A stretch of DNA of 64,000 nucleotides from contig CALGYZ010000065.1 of assembly GCA_937934645.1 (NCBI GenBank), positions 62,001-126,000 on the forward strand, given 5' to 3'. Below the pieces are notes generated by a model. That model was not told where the DNA came from, ran no database searches, and saw only the letters and a program-made list of their open reading frames with translations. Of the stretch, positions 1 through 7,699 are shown piece by piece (within the stretch, counting starts at the first letter, position 1; every line of letters starts with the position of its first letter). The translations under genes were made by a program, and so were the position numbers. This DNA is from an uncultured Bacillaceae bacterium (GTDB lineage Bacteria; Bacillota; Bacilli; Bacillales; Caldibacillaceae).

Positions 1-2
1 GG

Positions 3-107
3 GCAAATTTATTTTATTTGATGAATGAAATCGAAACGTATTTACGGATCAAGAAAAAGCTGTATGCAAGAAAAGGAGAGGAAACGGCAGTGTCTGATTC
101 CAGTTAA
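3..107 (+). CDS. C-terminal end of an unidentified protein, cut by the window edge
   Basis: The first bases of the window keep one frame open to a TAA at 105-107, and the 34 codons read as a protein C-terminus rich in charged residues (it includes NEIETYLRIKKKLYARKGEE). A strong rho-independent terminator begins nine bases after the stop, which supports a real gene end. The upstream part lies outside the window, so the family cannot be named. The other open frames here are not supported by any ribosome site. Confidence 0.5.
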   Translation, partial: ANLFYLMNEIETYLRIKKKLYARKGEETAVSDSS

Positions 108-115
108 CGTATCAC

Positions 116-145
116 GCGGAGTCTTTCTCCGCTGTTTTATTTTTG
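116..145 (+). terminator. Rho-independent terminator after the partial gene
   Basis: A GCGGAG/CTCCGC stem with a five-base loop is followed by a T-rich stretch. It separates the partial gene from the asparaginase gene. Confidence 0.7.
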
Positions 146-235
146 GATTGAGAAGGGTACATATCAATAAAGTTGGTAAAATTGTTGAAAACGTATACGA
201 TGGTATAGTAGAGAGAGAAACAGAGGGGGAAGCAT

Positions 236-1225
236 ATGAAAAATATTGTTTTGATAACTTTAGGGGGAACGATTTCAGCAAAAGGAAAAGACCGTCTGGA
301 TTTAAAAGATTACCGTTCCGGATTGATCGGCGGTGAATTTTATTTGGAAGATCTTCCGGAAATTAAAGAAATTGCTAATGTGGAAGTTGAGAATATTGAT
401 AACATCAGTAGCACGGACATTAACAGCAACCATTGGCTGACGTTAAAACAAAAAGTAGAGTATTTCTTAAATGAGAAAGACTATGACGGGGTAGTGATCA
501 CCCACGGAACCAATACATTGGAAGAAACCGCTTATTTTCTTCATTTAACGGTCAACAGTCCGAAGCCTGTTGTGCTCACGGGTTCTCAGCGTCCGTATAC
601 GGCTTTGAGTTCCGATGCCATGATCAATTTAATTGACGCTATACGGGTTGCCGCTCATCCTGATTCACATGGTAAAGGTGTTTTGGTTGTTTTCAATAAA
701 AAAATTCATTCAGCCCGGGAAGTAACGAAAACCGATACGTATGATATAGACACTTTCCAATCGGGCAAAGCCGGGTACTTGGGCGAGATCGATGCCGCCC
801 ACCAAATTGTCTATTACCGGAATCCGCTGAGAAGGCATACGGTTCAATCGGAATTTTCCAAAATAAAAATAAACGGCCTGTCAAAAATTGAAATCGTGTA
901 TTCTTATGCGGGTGCGGACGGGGAATTGATCCGTTACATTTCATCATCGGGTAAATATAAAGGAATTGTCATTGCCGGTACGGGGGCCGGACGTTTTTCA
1001 AGCAAAGAAAAGGTAGCGTTGAAAGAAGCAGCGGAAAACGGTTTATTTATTGTCCGCAGCAACAGGGGAGGGCACGGCCGTGTTTTGGATATTGAACCGT
1101 TTAAAGATTTGGATGCAGTAAGTGGAGACAATCTGAGCCCCCAGAAAAGCCGGATCCTGCTTTCTCTGGCGTTGCAAAAATATAACGATTCGGAAAAAAT
1201 ACAGAAAGTGTTTGACGAATATTAA
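236..1225 (+). CDS. ansA: L-asparaginase (bacterial type I/II fold)
   Basis: A cytosolic asparaginase of 329 residues, converting L-asparagine to aspartate and ammonia. Both family signatures are visible: TLGGTI at residues 8-13 with the nucleophilic Thr, and HGTNTLEET at 90-98. A Lys is present in the KKIHSARE segment near residue 156. The usual signature is HGTDT, so the catalytic Asp of the Thr-Lys-Asp triad reads as Asn93 here. There is no signal peptide, which points to an intracellular enzyme. The ATG follows an AGAGGGGGA ribosome site. It is monocistronic, with a terminator on each side. Confidence 0.9.
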   Translation: MKNIVLITLGGTISAKGKDRLDLKDYRSGLIGGEFYLEDLPEIKEIANVEVENIDNISSTDINSNHWLTLKQKVEYFLNEKDYDGVVITHGTNTLEETAYFLHLTVNSPKPVVLTGSQRPYTALSSDAMINLIDAIRVAAHPDSHGKGVLVVFNKKIHSAREVTKTDTYDIDTFQSGKAGYLGEIDAAHQIVYYRNPLRRHTVQSEFSKIKINGLSKIEIVYSYAGADGELIRYISSSGKYKGIVIAGTGAGRFSSKEKVALKEAAENGLFIVRSNRGGHGRVLDIEPFKDLDAVSGDNLSPQKSRILLSLALQKYNDSEKIQKVFDEY

Positions 1226-1244
1226 TTTAATGACGGTTTTAGCT

Positions 1245-1285
1245 AAAATCAGGCTGCAGGGTTCACTAGCCTGATTTTATTTGTG
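1245..1285 (+). terminator. Terminator of the asparaginase gene
   Basis: AAAATCAGGCT at 1245-1255 pairs perfectly with AGCCTGATTTT at 1268-1278 and ends in a T-rich tail. Confidence 0.85.
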
Positions 1286-1355
1286 TGTACTTTAGCCAGA
1301 CCAGTAAAAGATTAAGCTGAATGGGGTAAAAATTCAAAAAAATCCATCTCCCCTA

Positions 1356-1385
1356 TTGACAATGAGAATCATTCTCATCGATAAT
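1356..1385 (+). promoter_or_regulatory. Sigma-A promoter with an embedded Fur box
   Basis: TTGACA at 1356-1361 and GATAAT at 1380-1385 are spaced by 18 bases. The spacer holds the dyad AATGAGAATCATTCTCAT, a close match to the Fur/PerR operator core, so bound repressor would block the promoter directly. What it controls is the short region ending at the terminator at 1593-1623. Confidence 0.75.
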
Positions 1386-1391
1386 TAAATT

Positions 1392-1625
1392 AGAAAGATA
1401 TTGGGAGTGAAAGTTCATTCTCTATTGTATTTCATGATATGGATCATCTATTTCATCAATTATCATGTTAAACTGACCCGTAAACATGTTATAAACAGTA
1501 AGTTTAAAATGAATTATGAGAACTGTCTGATCAGTAATCTAGGCATTAGCTTATTTCCCTTTGTTTGCCCTCTTGGATTTATATATATATTGAAAAAGAC
1601 CGGACTTCCCATCCGGTCTTTTTCA
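1392..1625 (+). ncRNA. Putative Fur-controlled short transcript (sRNA or tiny mRNA)
   Basis: The transcript predicted from the Fur-box promoter starts near 1392 and ends at a strong terminator about 230 bases later. No convincing protein is encoded: a 79-codon frame can start at TTG 1401 or GTG 1407, but it runs through the terminator stem and resembles no family I know. The 3' part has C-rich segments (TTTCCCTTT, GCCCTCTTGG and the C-rich terminator loop), reminiscent of the iron-sparing sRNA FsrA of B. subtilis, which pairs with ribosome sites. This is an inference from layout only. Confidence 0.4.
1593..1625 (+). terminator. Strong terminator of the Fur-controlled unit
   Basis: AAAAAGACCGGA at 1593-1604 pairs perfectly with TCCGGTCTTTTT at 1612-1623 around a seven-base C-rich loop. 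Confidence 0.85.
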
Positions 1626-1914
1626 TGTTTGAAATCTTAACAAAATGAACTTCCGGCTTGTATACGCTGATGTTATTGCCGAAAAGCTGTTGTTGATTAT
1701 TATTTCAAATTCGAGGCATTTTTCTTGTGCTGATCTGATTTAACTTGTAAAGTGATGATAAAAAAAGAATGAATTCCTATTGCGAACAACCATTTAAGGG
1801 AGAACAAAAGATTTGGCATAAACTTGTGACAAAGCTGTAAAAGCATGCCGAAAGGAAATGAGAGAACGAATTTTACCGTCCCTTGATTTGGAAAACGAAA
1901 GAGAGCGAATATTT

Positions 1915-2859
1915 ATGTATAAAATACCGGGACACCATCATATTTCCATGATTATAAAAGATGCAAAACGAAATAATCATTTTTATAAAAATATTCTCGG
2001 TTTGAGACGGGTGAAGGTGACGGTGAACCAGGATGATCCGTCCATGTATCATTTATTTTACGGGGATAAAACCGGCAGTCCGGGAACAGAACTGACATTT
2101 TTTGAATTTCCGATGGTTGGAAAAACATACCGCAGAACCAATGCTATTACAAGAATCGGATTGATTGTCCCTTCGGAAGAAAGTTTACCATACTGGAAAG
2201 CCCGCTTTACCGAACAGAATGTGTATCATTTGGAAATCTCCGTATATGCCGGCAGTCCGGCATTGAAATTTATGGATCCGGAAGGGTTGCAGCTAGTGCT
2301 TGTTGCAGCAAATGAAAAAAAGCAGGATTTCTGGCAAACATGGGAAAAGTCCGCTGTTCCTGCCGAACATCAAATTCAAGGATTGGGACCGGTGGAAATG
2401 ACGGTGCGGCGGCCTGAAAAATTAGCAAGTTTACTTGTGGACATGTTTGGTTATACAGAGGTCAGCCGGTCCGGACATACCGCGGTTTTTCAATCTGTTC
2501 CGGGTGAGATGTTTGGTGAAATCGTTGTGAAACAAATGGAGGGACCAAAAGAAAGACCGGGAAGGGGCAGCATCCATCATTTAGCGATCCGCGCCAGAAA
2601 TGAAGAGGAGCTCCGGTATTGGGACGAACAGGTGAGGGCGCGCGGTTTCCGTTCTTCCGGGATCATCGACCGGTATTATTTTAAAAGTATCTATTTCCGC
2701 GAATCCAACGGGATTTTATTTGAAATCGCAACGGATGAACCGGGCTTTTTAGTTGACGGAAACATCGATACATTGGGGGAACAGCTGGACTTGCCGCCAT
2801 TTTTGGAAAGCCGGAGAGCGGAAATTGAAAAAAATTTAAAACTGCTTGATAAGGATTAA
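1915..2859 (+). CDS. Ring-cleaving dioxygenase, MhqA/MhqO family (VOC fold)
   Basis: An extradiol-type ring-cleavage dioxygenase of the vicinal-oxygen-chelate superfamily, about 314 residues. Two glyoxalase-like modules are visible. The metal ligands are expected in GHHHIS near the N-terminus, HHLAIRA in the second module and FEIAT near the C-terminus; all three motifs are present. Bacillus relatives are induced by quinones and phenols. The start at ATG 1915 is chosen by family homology; a longer frame from 1858 adds 19 residues with a poor ribosome-site spacing. It is a paralogue of the dioxygenase at 53238 but has no MhqR-type operator upstream. It appears monocistronic. Confidence 0.85.
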   Translation: MYKIPGHHHISMIIKDAKRNNHFYKNILGLRRVKVTVNQDDPSMYHLFYGDKTGSPGTELTFFEFPMVGKTYRRTNAITRIGLIVPSEESLPYWKARFTEQNVYHLEISVYAGSPALKFMDPEGLQLVLVAANEKKQDFWQTWEKSAVPAEHQIQGLGPVEMTVRRPEKLASLLVDMFGYTEVSRSGHTAVFQSVPGEMFGEIVVKQMEGPKERPGRGSIHHLAIRARNEEELRYWDEQVRARGFRSSGIIDRYYFKSIYFRESNGILFEIATDEPGFLVDGNIDTLGEQLDLPPFLESRRAEIEKNLKLLDKD

Positions 2860-2883
2860 ATATGAGCATACCGGTAAAAAAGA

Positions 2884-2925
2884 AAACGGAACCGGTGATT
2901 GGATAACAGAACCGGTTTTGTTCTG
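2884..2925. terminator. Weak candidate terminator between convergent genes
   Basis: AACCGGT and ACCGGTT pair around a 13-base loop, with wobble pairs extending the stem, followed by a short T-rich stretch on the plus strand. Confidence 0.4.
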
Positions 2926-3038
2926 AAACGGATGCATCCGGATCCCGGTTTGAGTACAAAGTAATAAAAACTTCGCTCAGCTTTTAAAAGAAAAGATGCT
3001 GGAACAAAATGATTTCTTTCTATAGATTCCGGACATTG

Positions 3039-3965
3039 TCATGATACAGCCGGTTCGAGTATGGTGAGGGACGGTTCGTCCGTAGCATTGAGATTTGCGG
3101 TTGCGCCGATGGGAATAGTTGCTTTATAGAGTCCGTGGCCTGTGGCCAAATTTGTAATTAACGGTTTTCCCAAAGGGACAAGCAAGGCATTGATTAAGTC
3201 CATAAAGCTTGTTCCGTATGAAACGGAACAGTTCGTGCATTGTCCAACGACAATTCCGAGACATTGATTGAATTTCCCCGCCATCATGAGCTGGGTTAGA
3301 TACCGGTACACCGTATTGGTCGGTGCGTTGATTTCTTCGATAAAAAAGATTTTTCCGGTTGTATCCATTTCATATGGTGTACCGAGGGTACTTACGATCG
3401 ATGTCAGGTTCCCCCCGACAACCGGTCCTGTCACATTTCCAGGAACAAGGGTTTCTAACGGTATTTCCGGAGGGTTATAAATTGTTCTTGGAGAGATTAA
3501 AGTGGATGTCGATTCAAAAAATTGGTTGAAATTGTAAGCAGAAGTTCCCGGATTGAAGTCAGCGACCATCAGGCTGTGAAAAGTGATCAGATTAGCGGCT
3601 TGGTACAGCTGGTTTAACAATGCGGTCATATCACTGTAACCGGAGATAATTTTCGGATTGTTCCGGATTACCTCATAATCCAAATAAGGAAATATCGTCT
3701 GGATTCCCGTACCTCCGCGGGAAGCAAGAATCAATTTAACGTCCGGATTCCTAAACATACTCATGAGATCTTCTGCTCTGGCGGCAGGCGGGGCTGCCAC
3801 GATTCCCCCAAAAGATTGGACATACCGGCCGAAAACAATTTGAAATCCCATTTCCTGTAAAGTCCGGATTCCGGTATTAAAAGCGGGTTGATTTAAAATC
3901 GGACTGCCAAGGGTAACAACGCCGATTGTGTCTCCGCTCTCCAGCATCGGAGGTCTGATGGCGAT
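3039..3965 (-). CDS. S66-family LD-carboxypeptidase with an apparent AUC start
   Basis: A cytosolic serine peptidase of the S66 (LD-carboxypeptidase) family, which trims the tetrapeptide of recycled murein. The nucleophile motif GYSDMT, a Glu in the FIEEI segment and the His in ATGHGLYKATIP are all present. The first ATG (3945-3947) lies about 25 bases below the only ribosome site, AAGGAGG at 3973-3979. The codons between them read ATC-GCC-ATC-AGA-CCT-CCG, which matches the MAIRPPML start I recall for relatives. Translation probably begins at ATC 3963-3965, seven bases from the ribosome site. If AUC is not used, the protein starts at 3947. No canonical start exists upstream in this frame. Confidence 0.8.
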   Translation of the reverse strand: MAIRPPMLESGDTIGVVTLGSPILNQPAFNTGIRTLQEMGFQIVFGRYVQSFGGIVAAPPAARAEDLMSMFRNPDVKLILASRGGTGIQTIFPYLDYEVIRNNPKIISGYSDMTALLNQLYQAANLITFHSLMVADFNPGTSAYNFNQFFESTSTLISPRTIYNPPEIPLETLVPGNVTGPVVGGNLTSIVSTLGTPYEMDTTGKIFFIEEINAPTNTVYRYLTQLMMAGKFNQCLGIVVGQCTNCSVSYGTSFMDLINALLVPLGKPLITNLATGHGLYKATIPIGATANLNATDEPSLTILEPAVS

Positions 3966-4037
3966 GATGATCCCTCCTTGATCCGCTCTACGTTTTAGCC
4001 ATGAATATTAAAATCGTATTCTTTTGAAAATAAAATA

Positions 4038-4083
4038 GAACCGGATTGGGGAAAGATTTTAGGCTTTCCCCCAAATCCGGTTC
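4038..4083 (-). terminator. Terminator of the broken permease gene
   Basis: A long stem, GAACCGGATTGGGGAAAG against CTTTCCCCCAAATCCGGTTC, is followed on the minus strand by CTATTTT. The permease stop codon lies inside the stem. Confidence 0.7.
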
Positions 4084-4300
4084 AGCCACTTTTCCAGGAG
4101 CCGGACTGCTTGATCCAGTAATAAACCGGCCAGCCCGATAAAAATAATGCTTGCCAAAACTAAATCCAATCTCATGGAATTTCGTGAATCAACAATGAAA
4201 TAGCCCAGTCCGGACTGTGTTCCGATCATTTCACCGGCTACGAGGAAGATCCAGGCTGTGCCCACGGCAATATGCAGACTTCCGGGAACAGGAAAATTAT
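4059..4300 (-). pseudogene. Remnant of a sulfonate-type ABC transporter permease
   Basis: Only the C-terminal third survives. The reading SLHIAVGTAWIFLVAGEMIG and the following SGLGYFIVDSRN and LDLVLASIIFIGL segments match the end of SsuC/TauC-type permeases, including the cytoplasmic EAA-loop neighbourhood and the last membrane helix. The EAA loop itself and all earlier helices are absent, and the frame upstream of about 4300 has no permease character. It is divergent from, and fused 5' to 5' with, the broken oxidoreductase at 4361. It cannot form a working permease. Confidence 0.75.
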
Positions 4301-4360
4301 GGGAATTGTCCTGTGCAGTGCCGAAAGGCTTTCCATTAAAGAAAAAAGGGATTTCTCGGT

Positions 4361-4852
4361 TTGAACGGGAGCGCAACTTATGCTTGTTCGTTTAAGGATG
4401 TTTTTGTTCCGGATGAGTGGATCCTAGCCGATGATGCCCAGCCGTTTTGTGACAAGATCCGTTTACCCTTTGTTGCCTATCAAATCCCGATCGGATTCGG
4501 TGTCATAGAGGTATCAGTTGAATCAATGGAAAAAGTAAAGAACCGCCAAAATGGCTGTAACCGTTATTTAAGTACTCAGCCGGCTGATTTAACCGAAGCA
4601 TTGAAAAGAATTAAAAAGAAATTTTATGATGTGTTGCAGAAAGGTTTAAACAATTGGAAAGAGCTTGTTTCCATTCGGCTTGAAACGGTATATTTGACTC
4701 TGAAGGTGGTACAGGCAAATATGCTGCATCACGGAAGTCCGGCTTATTTGGCGAACAGCGATTCATCACGCAGGCTCCGGGAGGTATATTTTTACGCCAA
4801 TTTGACGCCGACAGTGAAACATCTGGAAAAATTGTTGCACGAAGAGCAATGA
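4361..4852 (+). pseudogene. Remnant of an acyl-CoA dehydrogenase-like monooxygenase (DszC/SfnB-like)
   Basis: The frame reads the C-terminal half of an acyl-CoA dehydrogenase-fold protein: GSATYACSFKDVFVPDEW, the turn before the C-terminal helical bundle, then helices ending LTPTVKHLEKLL. Relatives are flavin-dependent sulfur or sulfone oxygenases (DszC, SfnB), often beside sulfonate transporters. The N-terminal and middle flavin-binding domains are missing, and there is an in-frame TAA at 4337. A TTG at 4361 exists but has no ribosome site. The gene is almost certainly dead. Confidence 0.7.
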
Positions 4853-5172
4853 ATTTTACATTGAAATTTATTGCCCTTCACCCACTTTAAAAGACGGAAG
4901 ATTTTATAAAAGCACTATTGAATTTTTTGTTCAAGTGTTCTATACACTTGAACAAAATTCAATGGTGCTTTATTTTTTCCTGAGATTCCCGATTGTATTT
5001 TTCTTTACCGCTTTTTCATATGATAGATTGGCATTCGTTTATTGAATAAACAGCGTTAAACACTTGAACGGAACGAATTTCACATTGCCACTATCACTAT
5101 TTTGTAAAAGTTAAATATTCATAGAATGAGGGTCTTTGTTATGTTAAAATAACATTGTAAAGGGGTGATGAG
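4853..5172 (+). other. 320-base gene-free region
   Basis: It holds one very long hairpin (4911-4978) and then the promoter area of the next gene. A small dyad, ATGTTA-AAA-TAACAT at about 5141, sits some 20 bases before the start of the yerD-like gene. No protein or RNA gene was recognised. Confidence 0.5.
4911..4978 (+). terminator. Very long hairpin with a T tail
   Basis: About 28 bases beginning AGCACTATTGAATTTTTTG pair almost perfectly with a segment ending AATGGTGCT at 4969, around a five-base loop, then TTTATTTTTT. It is unusually long for a terminator but has the right tail. Confidence 0.65.
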
Positions 5173-6816
5173 ATGGAAATTTTGAGTAGAATTGTTATTG
5201 TTCTCGTTGCCTGCTTTTTATTGATATTTATGGGTGTAACCATTTATTTGTTTATTCTGTACAGGAAATTTTATAAGATGGATATCACCCAGGAACAACA
5301 TGCGATCAGGCGGAATTATCCCGTTGTAAGCCGGATTCGTTATTTTATGGAAAAAATAGCGCCGGAAATCAAACAATATATTTTAGACGGTGATAATGAA
5401 GGAAAACCTTTTTCCCGTGTTGACTTCCAGCAAATTGTAAAAATGGCCAAATACGGAAAGAATATTATTTCTTTCGGGAGCAAACGGGACTTCGATCAAC
5501 CAAATCAATTTTATTTACGCAATGCATTTTTTCCTAAACAAATTTCTGACTTGGAAGCGGATAATACAGAATGGATTAAAACGAAAGTCTATGTAGAAGA
5601 GCCGCCGAAGAAACAAAATGAATTGACAAAATATTTGGAGTTATTTTTCCCCCGCAGTGAAAAATTTGTTGAAAAAGAGGTCAAACCATGGTTATACAAT
5701 GACCGTGACGCAATCATCCTTGGAAAAGATACTTGCAGACATCCCTTCGTGATCAAAAGTCCTGTCGGCATGTCAGGAATGTCCTACGGTGCGCTAGGTG
5801 AGAATGCAATCGAAGCTCTTGGATACGGATTGAAGGACGCCGGATCATTTATGAATACCGGAGAAGGGGGTATTTCTCCATTTCATTTGAAAACCGGGGT
5901 GGATTTAATCGTCCAGATCGGCCCGGCAAAGTTCGGTTTCCGTAACAAGGACGGCAGCTTTTCTTGGGAAGAGCTCCGGAAAAAAGCCCAATATGAACAA
6001 GTGCGTGCGTTCGAGTTGAAACTGGGACAGGGGGCAAAAATCCGCGGCGGTCATTTGGAAGGTTCCAAAGTTACCCCGCTCGTTGCGGAAATCCGTGGGG
6101 TCGAACCTTGGAAAACAATCAGTTCTTCAAACCGGTTTGATGAGTTTCATGATTATGATTCCATGTTTGATTTTATAGAGAAAATCCGTGATGTTTCCGG
6201 CAAGCCTGTGGGTATTAAAATTGTGATCGGCAGTGACGAAACATTCGAAGAATTTGTCAAATACATGGCGGAAAATCAACGCTATCCAGATTATATCGCC
6301 ATTGACGGTGGTGAAGGAGGAACGGGGGCTACGTACCAGGCCATGGCGGATACACTGGGGTTGCCGGTAAAACCGGCCTTGATGATTGCCCGGGAATTGC
6401 TGGAAAAATATAATATCCGGGACCGGGTGAAATTGTTTGTCAGCGGCAAGTTATTCTCTCCGGACCGTGTTGCCATTGCCCTTGCACTGGGTGCGGATGT
6501 TGTAGTGATTGCCCGGGGACTAATGATTTCCGTCGGTTGTATAGCCGCTGGCATCTGTGCTACCGGAAACTGTCCGGTCGGAGTTGCAACGACAAATCCT
6601 GATTTACAAAAAGCGCTGGTCGTCGATGAAAAACGATACCGTGTAACTAACTATGTGACCAATTTGCGGGAAGAATTGTTTGCCCTTGCTGCTTCTGCCG
6701 GGTTGACATCCCCGAGGCAGTTTAAGCCGGAGCATGTCGTTTATGTAGACAGCCGTTTTCAGGCGGTTAATATGAAGAATTTACAAACCGGCAGTGAATT
6801 TATGAAAGAATTATAG
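5173..6816 (+). CDS. yerD: FMN-binding glutamate synthase family protein (YerD-like)
   Basis: A 547-residue membrane-anchored protein. Residues 7-31 form one N-terminal transmembrane helix. The rest is the FMN/iron-sulfur central domain of glutamate synthase large subunits: SPVGMSGMSYGALGENAIEAL, NTGEGG, HLEGSKVT and DGGEGGTGATYQAM are recognisable, and GCIAAGICATGNCPVG holds the cysteines expected for the cluster. It lacks the glutaminase domain of full GltA, so it is not a complete glutamate synthase. The role of stand-alone YerD proteins is not established. It is monocistronic, with a terminator just after. Confidence 0.88.
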   Translation: MEILSRIVIVLVACFLLIFMGVTIYLFILYRKFYKMDITQEQHAIRRNYPVVSRIRYFMEKIAPEIKQYILDGDNEGKPFSRVDFQQIVKMAKYGKNIISFGSKRDFDQPNQFYLRNAFFPKQISDLEADNTEWIKTKVYVEEPPKKQNELTKYLELFFPRSEKFVEKEVKPWLYNDRDAIILGKDTCRHPFVIKSPVGMSGMSYGALGENAIEALGYGLKDAGSFMNTGEGGISPFHLKTGVDLIVQIGPAKFGFRNKDGSFSWEELRKKAQYEQVRAFELKLGQGAKIRGGHLEGSKVTPLVAEIRGVEPWKTISSSNRFDEFHDYDSMFDFIEKIRDVSGKPVGIKIVIGSDETFEEFVKYMAENQRYPDYIAIDGGEGGTGATYQAMADTLGLPVKPALMIARELLEKYNIRDRVKLFVSGKLFSPDRVAIALALGADVVVIARGLMISVGCIAAGICATGNCPVGVATTNPDLQKALVVDEKRYRVTNYVTNLREELFALAASAGLTSPRQFKPEHVVYVDSRFQAVNMKNLQTGSEFMKEL

Positions 6817-6858
6817 TTATATAAAACCGGATGTTAATCATTTGTGAACCAGTACTTT

Positions 6859-6886
6859 ACACCCGGTACTTCCGGGTGTTTTTTAT
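6859..6886 (+). terminator. Terminator of the yerD-like gene
   Basis: ACACCCGG/CCGGGTGT with a five-base loop followed by TTTTTT. Confidence 0.85.
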
Positions 6887-6967
6887 AAATATTATGGACG
6901 GATATATCGTTTATATTTTACAATCGAAATAGCTGATAATTTTATATTTTAGGAGGATTTATACATA

Positions 6968-7636
6968 ATGAAAAAACTCACCTTTTTGTTTTTTTCAAGC
7001 CTGTTGATCTTCATTTTAGCCGCTTGTGGAGGGGATAAAGAGACAACCGGTGAAAATAACAGCGGAACGGAACAAACAGAAAAAAAGACAGATCAAGTAA
7101 ATGAAGGCAGTGCCGGTAAAGACGGCAAAGAAGAACAAAAAGGAAAAACGGATGAGGAAAAAGAGGAACAGTCAACCGTTGATATTACGATCCCTGCGGA
7201 AATGTTCGAATCTGATGAAGTGGACCCTGATACGATTATGGAAGATATGAAAGCCCAGGGGGTTACAAAAGTAGTTGAGAATAGCGACGGCTCTCTGACA
7301 ATCAAAATGTCGAAGGAAAAACATGAGCAGATCATGAAAGACATGAGAGCGGAAATTAGAAATACAATAGACGAAATTAAAGCAAGCCAGGATTATCCGT
7401 CCATAAAAAATATTACGTTTAATGAATCTTTTTCTGAATTTAACTTAATGGTGAACAAGGAAGCTTATGAAGACAGCTTTGACGGTTTTGTCTCAATCAC
7501 TTTCGGACTGAGCGGCATGCTTTACCAATTCTATGACGGAAAAGACATGGATGATATTCAAGTGACCATTAATGTGATGGACGACAGCAACGGGGATCTC
7601 ATTGAAACATTTGCATATCCGAATGATGAAGAATAA
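6968..7636 (+). CDS. Putative lipoprotein of unknown function
   Basis: A 222-residue exported lipoprotein. The signal peptide ends in the lipobox LAAC with the modified Cys at residue 20. A low-complexity linker rich in Lys, Glu, Thr and Gly (about 22-70) follows, then a globular acidic domain with a helix of EKHEQIMKDMRAEIRNTIDE and a C-terminal beta-rich part. I do not recognise the domain. The ATG is preceded by AGGAGG at the proper distance. It has its own terminator, shared with the convergent cysteine synthase gene. A membrane-surface binding role is possible but unproven. Confidence 0.75.
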   Translation: MKKLTFLFFSSLLIFILAACGGDKETTGENNSGTEQTEKKTDQVNEGSAGKDGKEEQKGKTDEEKEEQSTVDITIPAEMFESDEVDPDTIMEDMKAQGVTKVVENSDGSLTIKMSKEKHEQIMKDMRAEIRNTIDEIKASQDYPSIKNITFNESFSEFNLMVNKEAYEDSFDGFVSITFGLSGMLYQFYDGKDMDDIQVTINVMDDSNGDLIETFAYPNDEE

Positions 7637-7646
7637 TGGAGTAATA

Positions 7647-7682
7647 GCAAAAAAGCGAGTCACAGAGACTCGCTTTTTTGCA
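7647..7682. terminator. Bidirectional terminator
   Basis: GCAAAAAAGCGAGTC pairs perfectly with GACTCGCTTTTTTGC; T runs on both strands serve the lipoprotein gene and the cysteine synthase gene. Confidence 0.9.
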
Positions 7683-7699
7683 TATTTGTATGGAAACCA

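Noticed and set aside
25..336. A 103-codon frame before and across the start of the asparaginase gene
   Set aside because: It overlaps ansA, crosses a terminator stem and has no ribosome site; the in-frame tail at 3-107 is the better reading.
1401..1640. A 79-codon frame after the Fur-box promoter as a protein gene
   Set aside because: It runs through a strong terminator stem and resembles no family. It was kept only as part of the short-transcript hypothesis.
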